Source of the DNA: Coffea arabica
Lineage: Eukaryota > Streptophyta > Magnoliopsida > Gentianales > Rubiaceae
Direction: 5' to 3'
Assembly (NCBI RefSeq): GCF_036785885.1
Contig: NC_092320.1
Location: 16,431,557-16,495,556, forward strand
DNA: 64,000 nt
Numbering within the stretch: the first letter of the stretch is position 1; each line of letters opens with the position of its first letter. A model generated the notes under the pieces. That model was not told where the DNA came from, ran no database searches, and worked only from the letters and a program-made list of their open reading frames with translations. The position numbers and the translations under genes were made by a program. Positions 32,790 to 45,478 of this stretch are shown here, one piece after another.

Positions 32790-35700
32790 TGGATAATTTC
32801 AGACATAAATACGTTCTAATATCAAATATTACACTACCCACCCCTTGATTGACATATTTGGTAACAAATTAAGTCCATGTCGTAAAAAGTAAATTTAAAA
32901 ATAATGAATTAGTCTTGTCAAACAATTATATTCCAAGTTTACTCCCATTGATCCTACAAGAAAATGAGTTAAAATTTTTGGGCAAGAAAAATGGCAACAA
33001 AAAAAGGAAGAAAAATTGGATAAAATTGTAAGAGTGTACCACTAAAACTTGAGCCTTGGTAATTATATAGTGGTAGAACCACAAGGTCAAGATATGGTGG
33101 ATTTAAATTCATTTACAATATTTAATAGAAGTTTATCTACCATGCTTCAAAATAAAAAAAAATTCCAAAACCACTTATACAATTGCATATGCAAGTGGTA
33201 CAAAGCACTATAAACAAAATAAACTAAAACAAGTCTTAAATATCTTAAATATCAAGTTGATTGAATACCCATAATGAGCAATCCAAAGCAAAAAAAAAAA
33301 ATTTTTTTTTAATAGGCTTTGAAGATGGTTAGGATTGTAAATGTTGCAATTGTAGCACCTTACTTTCAGTTACAGATTTGAGTTTGCCAAGCAATCCATT
33401 GAACACAAAACATCATCTCAGACTAGTTGTCCGGATGGTAAGGATTGCTAAGCTTAGGTGACTAGGTGACTATATGGTATCAGTTCCATCATGAGATTTG
33501 ATGTACAAAAGATTCAGACCACTACCACTGAATGCAGGCTTAGTAAAATACTATATAAATTACTAATTAGATATGTAGTGATCAGCCATTAAAACCACAA
33601 GCTGAAGGAGCTACTAACATTGACAGAGTTAGTAGTTGCATTAGCTTCTATGTAACAATTCTGGATGTTTGAGAAGCTCCATTGTTGCTTTCTACAGGGG
33701 CATTTTCTCTAGAAGGCATGTGTGAATGAATGGGGGTACCGCCAGTCCTTTTCTCAATAGTGTTTATTGTCCTTATGGCTCTAGCTTTTGTAGGCCTTCC
33801 TTTCTAACAAAAATAAATCATAAAGTGCTCTTATCATACCAGAGACATGTATATGCATATAAAGATGTATGTGGCTATCAAATGAAATTGAAATAAACAA
33901 AGTTATACCTTCTTTGTTCCACTTGGCTGGCTTGGAATTGATTTTGTACATTAACAGTAGCAGATGGAGTTCTGGTACCCAATTGAGCTCGAGCAGATAC
34001 AGAATTTGTGTTTCCCTTGATTGTATCCAACATTTAGGTATCTCCATAAATTAACAACAGTATACAACTTACAAGGACATGAATATAAGACATACCTAAT
34101 TTGGACAATTAGGATTGCTACCTTGACTTGAGAAAACAACAGGTATATTTCTAGAAACATGATCCTGCATTCAGATATAAAGTGTAACAGTTGATAATGA
34201 ATGCCATAATAAATTTTGAATCCAACAATTATTGTAGTACCCAAAGTACAGCCCCAGATAACCCTGTATTAGCCAATCCTCTATCCGGTTTCCCTTTTCT
34301 TTCACGAACCTGATAACATGAAATCAATTAGAATGTCATATTAACCAAAGCAAATAATGAACAAGGTCATATAGACAATGTGCATAACCATTACTAGAAG
34401 CATTGCTTTCTTTCTTTGCTTTCACTGGAGCTCTTTCACAAGTTCTCCTATTATGCCCATAAGATTGGCACAATGAGCACCTAAAAGCTTTGGACCTTCC
34501 TGTTTGAGTTGAAGGAGCATTCTCATCAGATTCTCTCCACCTATTCTTTTTTGGTCTACCTAGTCTCTTCTTAATGGGAGTAGTAATAGTGTAGCAGGGG
34601 TCACCTCAACATATCAGGCCAGTTTCTCTCATCAGAAGCTGGATTTATCATTCCAGAATATGTCCTCTGATACACCTCAATTGTAAATATTGGATCACAA
34701 TATTTCTCAATATTCTCTCTTTTGTATATAATTCCTAAAGCAGCATGCTTGTATGGAATTCCTAAAATTTGAAATGCTCCACATTCACAAGTTCTTTCTT
34801 GAAGATTGGCTATGTAGGACTTACCAAATTCCTTTACTTCAAATAGTGTCTTACTAGCCATAGAAAACTCACATTTTCTAGATTGAGTGGCAATTTCTCT
34901 CAGTTTCTCCACAATTGGCACAACACCTGTGTAGGTACAGCTCTTATGAAATCTTTTCTATAGTTTCTTTATCAATTTTCTCCTTAAACCTTCAAGCAAT
35001 GTAAGAATAGGCAACCCCCTCAGATCACCAACCCATGCATTAAAAGATTCAGTGAAGTTATTCATCACATGATCACATTTTATAGTAGGAGAAAATGAGT
35101 GTGCCCAAGTTGTTAGCGGTATCTTTGTCAAGTATATCCAAGCTTCAATGTTTATCTCTTCTCTCCATTGCCTCTTCATGACCAGTTGTATCAAAGCTCT
35201 TAGTTGCCTGCCAGAAGTAATTACTAAGCAGCAACCCAGGAAAGGACAGTTTAAAGTTGCTCTGAATATGCCTACAGCAGTATCTTGCATTAGCGTATGG
35301 CATCAGTTCTTCATATGCTAAGTTTAGACCCTACATTTAACATAATTTAATTAGAACAAATAGAAGATTGGTAGTTAAGTTATATGACAATAGAAATGGG
35401 ACATTTGTAAGTAGAACAAAATGTACATTTTGTCTATCACTCATAAATGTTAGAGGCAGTTGGTTATCAAATGGACCAAAGTATTCTTCAAAGAAATAAA
35501 AGAACCATGACCAAGTCTCTTTGTTTTCACATTTAGCCACAACAATTGCAAGAAGGAATATGCTGTGATTCCCATCCAAAGCCATAGCAGTAAGCAACAT
35601 TCCTCCATATGGTCTTTTGAGGTTGCAACCATCAAAACCAACAAATGGCTTGCAATATCTTAGAAATTCATCTTTTTGTGCTTTGAAACTAATAAAAATT

Positions 35701-38003
35701 CTCAAAAATCTTCATTCCACCAAGAGATTTGGCCTATCAAAATGTATTTTGTAGATGCATTGAGGGTTACTTTTCCTTAAAATCTCAGTATACTTGAGCA
35801 ATTTTGCATATGACTCATAGTGTGTACCCTATATCTCTTCTAGTGCCCTTGTCTTTGCCTTCCAAATCTGCATCTTGCTAGGATGCACATCATATTTTGA
35901 TACAATCTCAGCATAGACACTTTCTGTATTCATTTGAGAATGGATCCAAAGAAGTGGAACCAGTTTCTTTGCAATCCAATCAGATGTAGCCTCCGTATTC
36001 CTATTGTTCATAACACAAGTGTGCTGAGGTGTGTAAGACTTAATTTGAAAAGTAGTTGTTTCACCAACAGGAGAAACATGGATTTTGCATGGACAGCCTT
36101 CAATAACATACTTAGAAGTACACGTTTTCTTTTCATTTTTCAGTTTTACTATGGGAAAACCTTTCTGGATTACATAATCCTTCAAAGCAGCCCTAAAAGC
36201 ATCAATATTGGTGAATAACATATCCTTCTCAAATCCAATATCCTCTCTCAGATTATAGGTGAACATTTTTGCTCTTAAAGCTGCCCTATTTGGATCAATT
36301 TCATCCTCATATTCGGAATTCGAAATGACATCACCTTCATATTTGTCCTCATAATCTGAGAAAGCAATATTACTCATATTAGATGATTCATGTGCGTCAC
36401 TGCTATTGCTTAAGTTGTCCTCTTTGTCATTGTTTGCTTCATACAACCAAGAATCATCATCACTTGAAATGAACACTTCATCATCCCTTTCAATATTTTG
36501 TAAATTAGGTTCAGCATTTTCAGCAGTATCCTCAATTCCTAGATTCTCTTGCCCATCACAAAAGTTGTTATTGTTGTTTACCTCAGGCATATTAAATGGA
36601 ATTACATCCATGTGGTCCACAGACAAATTGATTACCAACTTATTTTCATACACCTTAAACATTTCCAAGACCGCCTTATCAGTGTTGACGTCCATTGTTG
36701 CAGTAGTTCTTGGAATTCCACATCTCATATGTAGCAAATAATTAAGATTTTCAGGTAATTCATGAAGTGTTTTCTCACAAATATCATTCAACAGTTCAAT
36801 ATAAAAGTACCTATCAGGATCTATATTGGGAATCCTGATTCTTCTTCCATTATAGTGAACTATAAAGTCATGTGCAACCACAGGTGACATTCTATTTTAC
36901 CCAAATTAATCATTAGTATCATAGTTGTTATTTACTAACATCAAAATCTAAATAATGAAGTTAAATCTTCTTTGTCATATAATAATACCTAAGAGCAGCT
37001 TTCAAAATACAAAAAACTCCATAATCCATCATAGATTTTTTCTTTTCATTTGCTCACATCAGATAGCTTTATTATTCTAGAACAACCTCAACTTGTCTTT
37101 CATTCTTTTATTACCATCCTTTATTACTCAACAAGCTCTACATAAGAAGTACAAGCCATTTATCTACTGAATGAGATGAACAAATACTTTTAACTAAAAC
37201 TCTATTGAGTCACCAAACATCTATATTTTAGACAAAAAACAAAAAACATCATATTGATCATCAAGTAAAACTCATTGCAATACAATTCTCCCTCTATAAA
37301 TCATTAAGCTATATGAACATCAGTTGCTAAAAAATCCATCAATTACACCACATGCATGCATTATTAGTCACAGATTTAGCATAAAAAACATCCACGTAGA
37401 TATGATCTAACCTTAAAACCATCATCCCTTTCTACTATCTAACTTTTGAAGCAATCTCACAGCCATATCTTCATCTTATAATATTAATAACAGATTATAT
37501 GCCACTATAACAAGCATATAGATCATTAACATCCACATTAGTGTCTATTACTTGTAAATAGGTACAATAAATCCAACAAAATTGTGATAACCTTAACAAC
37601 TTTCTATTAAGCTCATATGTTGCAGATATGCCACTATTCTAGCTTATCCTTCATGAGATAAAGGATTTTTACCAGTTTTGCTACTAGATCCTCTCCTTTC
37701 TCTATAGCTATTTCTTCTGCACTTTAGAAGTAGTAAGACTGTTCAGAAAGCAGCAGAAGCATTATATATCCCAAGTGTAATGGCGCCAAATTGCATATCA
37801 AGAACATTACTTGGAAGACTTATATTTTTCCCACATTTCTAATATTTTAGAGACTGATAAGGGTATTTCTATCACTTTATTGCTATTGAAGTTGACAAGT
37901 GGTCACATCAGAATGAAAGGGGAGGGCAGTGTAATTTTTAATATTAGAGGGTACTTATGTGCAATTGTCAGAAACCTCAGGGAAGGTTTCTGAAATTATC
38001 CCT
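32790..38003 (-). mobile_element. Mutator-like element (MULE, 5.2 kb), autonomous type but decayed
   Basis: Right end, read inward on the minus strand: GGGATAATTTCAGAAACC. Left end: GGATAATTTCAGA followed, after loss of about 28 bases, by CATAAATAC..TCTAATAT and ATTACACT.CCC, which matches CATAAGTACCCTCTAATAT and ATTACACTGCCC of the right arm. TIRs are thus about 80-110 bp. Both flanks are T runs, so the 9-bp target duplication would be all T. A MuDR-type transposase pseudogene occupies the middle on the minus strand. Longer than the other MULE-like elements here because it retains transposase sequence. Confidence 0.83.
33652..36890 (-). pseudogene. MuDR-type MULE transposase (pseudogene)
   Basis: Starts at ATG 36890. 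Order on the minus strand: PB1-like N-terminal domain, acidic linker, MuDR DNA-binding domain with Cys/His residues (YVIEGCPCKIHV...PQHTC), then the transposase core with GFDGCNLKRPYGG (first Asp, near 35630) and SDRQ (second Asp, near 35440). An intron follows about 35425-35335, then a TESFN segment (probable catalytic Glu), a SWIM zinc finger (CECGAF...YKHAA, near 34750) and a CCHC knuckle (CSLCQSYGHNRRTC, near 34470). Asn/Thr/Ser-rich C-terminal exons near 34040-33910 and 33805-33652. Damage: TAG at 35829-35831, TGA at 35712-35714, TAG at 34958-34960 and frameshifts near 35157 and 34601. It cannot make a full transposase. Exon ends in the 3' part are approximate. Confidence 0.88.
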
Positions 38004-38032
38004 TTTTTTTTTTGGTAATCAAGAAGTAGTAG

Positions 38033-39700
38033 CTTGGTGCAACTCTCCATTGAAATTTCAAATTGAAGCAGATCATGTTAAGCCTTCAAGGCTAGTGATT
38101 GCCAATAGGAGGTTAAATTACAATTTTCACGAGCTCATTATTAGGAGTATGAATTTTTAGCCTTAACTTCAGTACCGGATCAGGATCCACCGAGATTTGA
38201 AGTTTGGTGTCTGGAATGCCTTGAACAATTAAACTGAACTAAACGTGACATGAGCAATTAAATGAATGAGGAGGCATCTGATCACGGCCATAAAACTTCT
38301 AAAAATTACGTACATGACTTCTGTTTCCTTTTTCAGGGATGATATAGATGTTAATTGGATGCAAAAGGATTGAATATACCACACTTTAATTACGTGTCTC
38401 ATTGGCTTCTGAGATCTAAAATTTGACCATTGTAAAACAAATGAAAATAATAGTACTGACCATTCTTGAAAATGAACATGTGCAAATTTTGAAACACGCC
38501 AGCATCATGAAGGTGTTCGTTCAACCATTTGTAGTATTTTAAAAATAGGTATATTTGTCTAGCAGCATTTCTTCGGCTAATATGGTTCATGGATGAGACC
38601 ATTTCCAACTACCTTGACTTTATGTTGTTGTAATATTAACATGCAAAAGGTATCTTTCTTGCAGATTGAAGTATACTTAACTTTTCCTTGTGGAGATCAT
38701 AGCAGCATACATATATGCACGGGTAAAGAGAGCTAATATGGCGGTAAAATCGATTAGAGTGAAAGCTTGAAGAGTAAAAATTTCCATGTTTTAACTCATG
38801 CCTGAATAGATGTAAGATCATTTACCTGAATTTGATATCATTGCAAAAAAATAGTAGTGATGATAATAGTTAATCGTTCAAGTTCCATTACGATGTCTTG
38901 GTTTCATCTTTGTGCTCCAGGGACAAAAAGTATAGACAGTTACATATTGGATTTGGACCACAGAAGTTAGAGTTTCACTTCAAATCGGTTCATGTAATTC
39001 TTATTATATTTGATTTTGGCATAGTCATGAATTTGATACCAATTTTGTTGTATAAGTTAACAAATTCAAGTTTATATCTAAATTATACGAATTTATACAA
39101 AAAATGTTAAAAATATTATGATTAATCTTTCAATAACTAAATATAAATATAAATTTTAAATTTTGCTCATGTATCATATATTTTACTGTGATAGTGTATA
39201 CATTATGAGATATATAATGAGTGTAAGATTTACTCAAAATATTATGGTTGTGAAGCATAATAAGATAATGACATAACCATGGCTATTTGGAATACAATTC
39301 AAAAAGTTTTTGGCAAAAACAACTTAAATTGCACTGTTAATAATGCTTCGATCATTGTTGATAACACTATCTCTTTTATATTTTCTACAAAAGCACACGA
39401 AAAAAATGGAGTGTAACTAAAAAAAAAAAAACGGTGGAGTGCCAATACCATTAACTGAAAATTTTTTTTAAAAAAAAGAAACCAGGACATATGTCTTGGT
39501 TCTCTTGAATGCCTAACTTTCATATGCTAAAATGTCTTTCCTTTTTCTTTATATATATATATATATTGAGGGGGCGGTTTGCCAATGTCAGCAATTGCAG
39601 GAATAAGTGCAAGAGACCCTTGCGTCCGAATCACTCTCATCATTCCATACCATAAAGAGTCGTAAAACACAAAATCTACACCCATTCCTTCCATACCCAA
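38033..39700. other. Intergenic, nothing recognised
   Basis: AT-rich DNA between the MULE and the polygalacturonase promoter, with (AT)n near 39549-39566 and A/T runs near 39420 and 39465. No supported gene. Confidence 0.5.
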
Positions 39701-39702
39701 TT

Positions 39703-39714
39703 CTCTATAAATAT
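39703..39714 (+). promoter_or_regulatory. TATA box of polygalacturonase gene
   Basis: CTCTATAAATAT lies about 145 bases before the ATG at 39854. This would leave a 5' UTR of roughly 110-120 bases. Confidence 0.6.
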
Positions 39715-39853
39715 GCAACTTCGTCAGGAAACTGATATCACACATTTACTAAAGCCTACACCTCTTTGTTTATCATCCCATCAATCTCCCCACACTTTTG
39801 AGATAATCATCCCTCTTTCACACGACAAGTTAATTAGGACAAAATAGGAAATA

Positions 39854-42800
39854 ATGACTCTACATACAAAATTCTTTGCACATTTGATTGTTACATTCCT
39901 ATTTTTAGTTTCATGTCCCTCAGCCTTTCATGGGGACCTACATGATCATAGCGATATCCAACAAACTGGATATGACTCTGAAGCATACCCTTCATTTCTT
40001 AGTACTGTTGATGGCAGCCAATTTGATAACTCCATGATGTTTGAAGCCGGGGCTTCTGATGGCTTGACCAAACTTTCCAGACTCGAAAGCTCGGGTAGAA
40101 TCATTAATGTGGATAGGTTTGGAGCTAAGGGTAATGGAGCTGAGGACGATTCAAATGTAAGTATCTTGACTGCTAAGAAGAATTAGGATCATTATTTTGT
40201 TACTATAGATTTTACTAGCGTGCGAGAACCAAAACAAATAAATAAATAAAACAACGTTTAATTTATACTATATGACATGCAATAAATTGAATGGACTTCT
40301 TAAAGGCAATTTTCCACTTCAATTTTATGATTTGTATTGAGCAATTTTAATTTGCCTATGAACTTCCTTTCTCAGGCATTTCAGTCTGCTTGGAGAGAAG
40401 CTTGTTTGTCTACAGTAGCTGTTACTCTTGTGGTATCCCAAGGAAAAGATTATCTTCTTAAACCTGTTAAATTTTCAGGTCCCTGCAAGTCTGAAATTAC
40501 AGTGCAGGTCAGTTCGATCGAGAAAAATTTGTGAGTCCAAGTAATGTTTTTCAAAGCTTTTGCGTGTAAAGTATTTAACCAAAAGTAGCTATTACTTCCA
40601 TGAAATATGCAGATTAATGGTGTCCTTCTAGCTTCTGATGATAGATCAGACTATGGTAGAGATGGGAGGCAGTGGATTCGTTTTGACAGCGTCCAAGGCT
40701 TGATTGTTGAAGGGCGTGGAGTTATCAATGGAAGAGGAAATATATGGTGGCAAAATTCATGCAAAATCAACAAAGCTCTGGTAAACTATTATTGAACAAC
40801 AGAAGTTTTTCAAGATGCTTCTCTTAACTAGTGTTGCCTTTTTTGACTTGATTATATTATACTATTTGTCTTGACTTTTTTTTTTTTTTTTTGGTTACCA
40901 TTATTTATCTTGATGTCTTCTTCAATTTTTGTTTTCTTGCAGCCATGCAAGGACGCACCAACGGTATGTGTTTTGTTTTTTTTTTGAATACTAAAGTAGT
41001 ATCATTTATTGTTTTCCCCCAAAAAATATCAGCTTATTTTTTCTTGGTTCATTGCTTACTAACTTTAGTTTTATTTCCCATCAAACCATTTTATTTGATT
41101 TTCTAGCTAGGCGCTTGACGTCTGCTTTATCATTCTCAAACAAACAACATTGTATACCATGGCAAAGAACATCATGTTAATACTTTGCATACGATTAGAA
41201 ATAATATGTCTTGGCTTCCAATTCGAGATTTGGATCAAATACCATAAATACTGAAAGCTCAATGGCCCTTCAAAAATGGCTGTTTGAACCAATGTTTTAA
41301 ACCCGAACCGAAGAGTGAATCGAAAAATCTTTCGATCTACGATTCGATCGGTTCAACCGGTTCGATCCTCGTTCAAAGGTTTCATAATTTTTTTAATTCA
41401 TTTTAGTATTAAGAATTTTGAATAAAACAAAAATACTTATTTTAGAAAATAAATACTTAATAAAAACCGGTTAAACCTCCCAATTTTTACCGCTTTTATT
41501 AACTTTTTGGGTTTGTGGTTCAACCGATCTAGCCGGTCCGATCCAATTTTCAAAACATTGGTTTGAACTTTACATGTGTTACAAATCTTAGGTCCATTGC
41601 CCTTGAATGACAACTTGTCATACTTCCTTTCTAACATGAAGATTCCAATACTCCACGATGTAAACCCAACTCTTATTAGTCTTGCTACTCTTGCTGAGAA
41701 GTCTGTTCACACCTTGACATGATCTGCCTGCCTTTTCATTTGGGAAACCTATCAAATAATTGTAGACTTAAACTTACGTTGTAACAAGACTACCTTTGGC
41801 TATCTGTAACTTAGCAGAACTTGACTCTAGAGGCCTTTGACTGCGTTGTTTTTGTAACTGACTCGTAACTTCTCTTATGCGTATGTTTCTTTCATACCCA
41901 AAAAAAAAAAAAAAAAAAAAAAACAAGAGTTGTAAACTACCTTTTTCTACTTTTATAGATGTTTACAATTTTTTTTTTTGGGATGACATCAACTTGATTT
42001 CTATTTTCACATGAATTTTTAACACGATTTCAGGCTGTGATATTTTACAACTGCAAGAACTTGGTAGTCCAGAATCTTAGATTCCAAGACGCACAACAAA
42101 TTCATATGGCTTTTGAGAAATGCATAAATGTCCAAGCTTCCAATTTAATTGTGACTGCACCAGAGGAAAGCCCCAATACTGATGGAATTCATGTAACAAA
42201 CACTCAAAATATCCAAATCTCTGGCTGCACAATAGGAACAGGTATAGTACTAATGCTTTCCAACGTCTAATTACAACAAAGAAAACCTAATCATATCACT
42301 CTCTTCCACCTTACTAACGTTTGAATCTACCTTTAACTTTGTCCATAAAAGGTGATGATTGCATTTCGATTGTAAGTGGATCCCAAAACGTGCAAGCTAC
42401 AGACATAACATGTGGACCAGGACATGGAATTAGGTACAGTAGTAAAAATCAATTTCTAATCAAAGGTGCAACATGTGTTGTATCCATCAAGATTATTTGA
42501 CTACTTTATTTCTTTGCCCCTTATTTTTTTTGCTTTTTTTTTGGTTGGCATGCGAAATCAGTATTGGAAGCTTGGGATCAGAAAATTCTGAAGCTCATGT
42601 CTCTGATGTGACTGTACATGGAGCAAGGCTTTCCGGCACCACTAACGGAGTTAGGATCAAGACATGGCAGGTAAAAAACTTGAGTTTTCCAAATGTCTTC
42701 CCAACTGTTGCTTCATCAATATATGCAGGCAAAAATAGCTCTTCAGCTCTCAATCCTGTGTTATTGCAGGGGGCAGCTGGGAGTGTAAGCAACATCAAGT

Positions 42801-43354
42801 TCCAAAATATCCAAGTGCATGATGTTCAGAACCCGATAATCATAGACCAAAACTATTGTGACCAAGCCACGCCTTGTACACAACAGGTAGAAGATTTAAT
42901 TCTTGAATTATCCACCAAGATGTGAATAATTAATCATGGACAATATTTCTTCTTCTTCTTCTTTTTTTTTTTTTTTGTGGCTAAACTTAACCAATCCCTA
43001 TCCTTTCAAGAGGAACATAAATTTTAGATGTTCTCTTTTTTAATCTCTACTTTTAGCAAATCTTAGACGAGACAGCTTTTATTCTTACAAAAATTAACGT
43101 TAATAATTGCAATTAAATCTTTTCTTTAATCACAGCATACAGCCATCCAAATTAGCAACGTACTCTATCAGAACATCTATGGAACAAGTGCTTCAGCCGC
43201 AGCCATAAACTTGAATTGCAGCAAAAGCTTCCCATGTCGAGGGATTGTGCTACAAAATGTTAATTTAGTACGTGAAGGAGGTGGAGCAGCAAAAGCTTCA
43301 TGCAACAATGTCAATTTGAGCAACGTTGGGCTCGTTTCTCCACGATGTGCATAA
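39854..43354 (+). CDS. Polygalacturonase (GH28), intact nine-exon gene
   Basis: Pectin-degrading glycoside hydrolase of family 28, expected in the cell wall. Nine GT-AG exons with continuous phase: 39854-40156, 40376-40507, 40613-40780, 40943-40963 (only 21 bases), 42034-42241, 42352-42433, 42562-42670, 42770-42886, 43136-43354; total 452 residues. Hydrophobic signal peptide at about residues 1-25, then a spacer of about 60 residues before VDRFGAKGNGAEDDS. All four polygalacturonase motifs are present: SPNTDG, GDDCISI, GPGHGI and GVRIKTW, with the catalytic Asp residues in NTDG and GDD and the His in GHG. C-terminal Cys residues are conserved. Relatives act in cell separation or pectin remodelling in organs such as anthers or abscission zones; the specific role here is unknown. 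Endo versus exo action cannot be decided. Confidence 0.94.
41282..41568. mobile_element. hAT-type MITE in polygalacturonase intron 4
   Basis: Body 41290-41560 (271 bp) with inverted ends CAATGTTTTAAA and CAATGTTTTGAAA. It is flanked by the identical 8-mer gtttgaac at 41282-41289 and 41561-41568, the target length typical of hAT elements. The interior has CCGGTT-type repeats (cggttcaaccggttcgatc). It lies wholly within the 1.07-kb intron, so splicing need not be affected. Confidence 0.85.
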
Positions 43355-44530
43355 GAAGATAAAGAATGCTGTACATATACAAGATACAGTAAAATCATTG
43401 TATTGTTGTAATCACAAGAAAAAAATAAATAAGATCCCAATTTATGTACTCATCCTTTATCAAACAACTACAAGCTCAGGATAATTCGTTAGTATCTATT
43501 GATTATTGAAGGGCTGAATAAGTGGTGCACATCTCTAATACCCAAATATTCAGTTCATTCATTCTTGTTCCGAAAAAGGATAAGGTTTGTCCGGATCAAT
43601 AGTTTAGGTTTTATGTACTGTGGTCAATTCTTTTCTTATTCGTAAGAGAGTCTATGGTGTAAATGAGAAGATGTTGATGTGTTGTTAGTCCTTATAACTT
43701 CTTTGATCTTTTTCTTTGGAATGACTATGATAAATTGTATATGAATCTAGCTTCTTTTTTTTTTTTTGGGCACTTTCTGTTTGGTTTATTTAGCATTCTC
43801 CATTCCAACTTATTCGCTTTCTCTACATCTTTCCATTACCCAAACGCAAAGCGCATGCAGGGTCAATACTAGTTGCAGAACTCAGTTTGTCAATTCCAAC
43901 TCTTCTTGAAGTATTAGTTTCAAAACTCAGTTTGTCCTTTCGCCTTGTATTGAAGCAGCTAGGAGCTGACATGAACAAACTCAATAATTTATTGTGAGCA
44001 TCTGCTTGAAGTTCCTGAAATGTGTATAACCAAGAGTATAAGATTTTGTCATTGTGACAACAAAGTTAGGATAGAAGAATATATATCAAGAAAATTCAGT
44101 GTAAATTGCAATTATCACTGTATATTGCAATTTAATATGCTTTTGATAGTTCTCACTTCTTGCCTTCTCAACACCAATATGCACATCGTATGCACGTTTA
44201 TAGGGATCGAAATTCTCCATCTTTGGTCGTTATCTATGTTCTTATGTTTAACATGTTTACTTCTCAAAGCCATTCGTTTACTTCTGCTACTAAAAATTAG
44301 AAAAAAAATTGTTAATGGCTTCTACCGACGCAAGCAAAAAATGATCAATAACTTGGTTCAAGGGGCAAATGTTGAAGATAAAAAATTATCATTTCTTCAA
44401 AGTTAATCAAACTTGCACGAAAAGGAAATGACTGTAGGGATGAAGTAATGCTTTGAAGAAGTGGAATGGGGAGGGCAACTGATGGTAGACCACGAGAGGA
44501 CTGTCAAGGATCAGTCAGTCATATACATGT
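43355..44530. other. 3' flank of polygalacturonase and intergenic DNA
   Basis: AAATAAATAAG near 43423-43433 may serve as a poly(A) signal for the polygalacturonase. The plus frame 44020-44406 (128 residues, hydrophobic Leu-rich middle) has no family I can name and no clear gene structure; I do not call it. Confidence 0.45.
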
Positions 44531-44539
44531 ATCGTATCC

Positions 44540-44935
44540 AATGCCAAGACCGTTCTGCAGTTAGAGAAGAGATATAGAGAATATGGAGCACATTGCAATT
44601 TGATGTATTTGGATGGTGAAAATTATGATAGCTATGGACATTTGGATTATAACTGGAATACAAGATTTCGTCCACAAAACATGAATCATTGAAACACAAA
44701 ATACCATCTAGAAAACAAGAATTACTGGAATACAAGATCCTATCTAGAGCACAACAATTATTGGAACACGGGATTCTACTTAGAATGCAAGAATTATTGA
44801 TTCTATCCAGAAAACAAGTATTACTGGAGCACAAGACTTTAGCCTAGAGTCAAGAGTGCTTATGGGAATACAAGTTTCTACCTTGAACAACCAAATGATA
44901 ACAACTATTACTTGATTGCATGCAAATAAAGCGAT
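44540..44935 (+). pseudogene. Degenerate coding sequence with 12-residue Tyr/Asn/Trp repeats, family unknown
   Basis: In one plus frame the translation shows four to five 12-residue (36-bp) units of the type NKNYWNTRSYLE, HNNYWNTGFYLE, CKNY-FYPE and NKYYWST. They are preceded by a Tyr/Asp-rich stretch (YLDGENYDSYGHLDYNWNT) and followed near 44855 by YGNTSFYLEQPNDNNYY. At two units TGG (Trp) has become TGA, and TAG follows near 44830. This looks like a broken gene or exon for a repetitive tyrosine-rich protein. I do not recognise the family. The antisense frame (Cys/Ser-rich) is a shadow of the repeat. Confidence 0.5.
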
Positions 44936-45478
44936 CCACAATACTTTCTCTCCCAAAAATTATGACTTCTAAGTGATGCGGGAATTATAAGCAAACAATG
45001 AGCAAACTGAACTCTGAAACCATTGAATTTAATTAGTTAGATGACAGGATCCTATAGCTAAAAATTTATCATGGTCGAATTCGGATTCCATTTCATGAGG
45101 TTCAATGCTTTAGCAATGACTGCCCTCTCTTTTTCTCTAGCCTTGCACGGCTGATGCACTAAGCCAGAAGAGCCACTTGATTTTTTCTGCAACGCATCAT
45201 CTGTCCCGTATCCTGTGCCACTATCTGTTCTACTTTTTATTATATTATTATTTCTCCTTCATAAGCATCATGTTTTAATTCTTTTTTTTGTTTCCTTAAG
45301 ATCCAATAACTATTAATTGAGTAATCTACAAAATTTAACAAACTCAAAAAATCAAAATGCATAAAAAATGAGATTTTTTATGAATTTTCTGCTGTATTTT
45401 TTAAATTTCTATTATATATTGCTTTGTTGAATTTGTTGTATTTATTTTTTACTTAATTAATAGTTATCATATAAAACT
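44936..45478. other. Intergenic, nothing recognised
   Basis: AT-rich sequence of about 540 bases with no feature I can support. Confidence 0.5.

Noticed and set aside
36406..36741. Plus-strand Ser-rich frame over the MULE transposase
   Set aside because: Antisense of the acidic linker; a compositional shadow.
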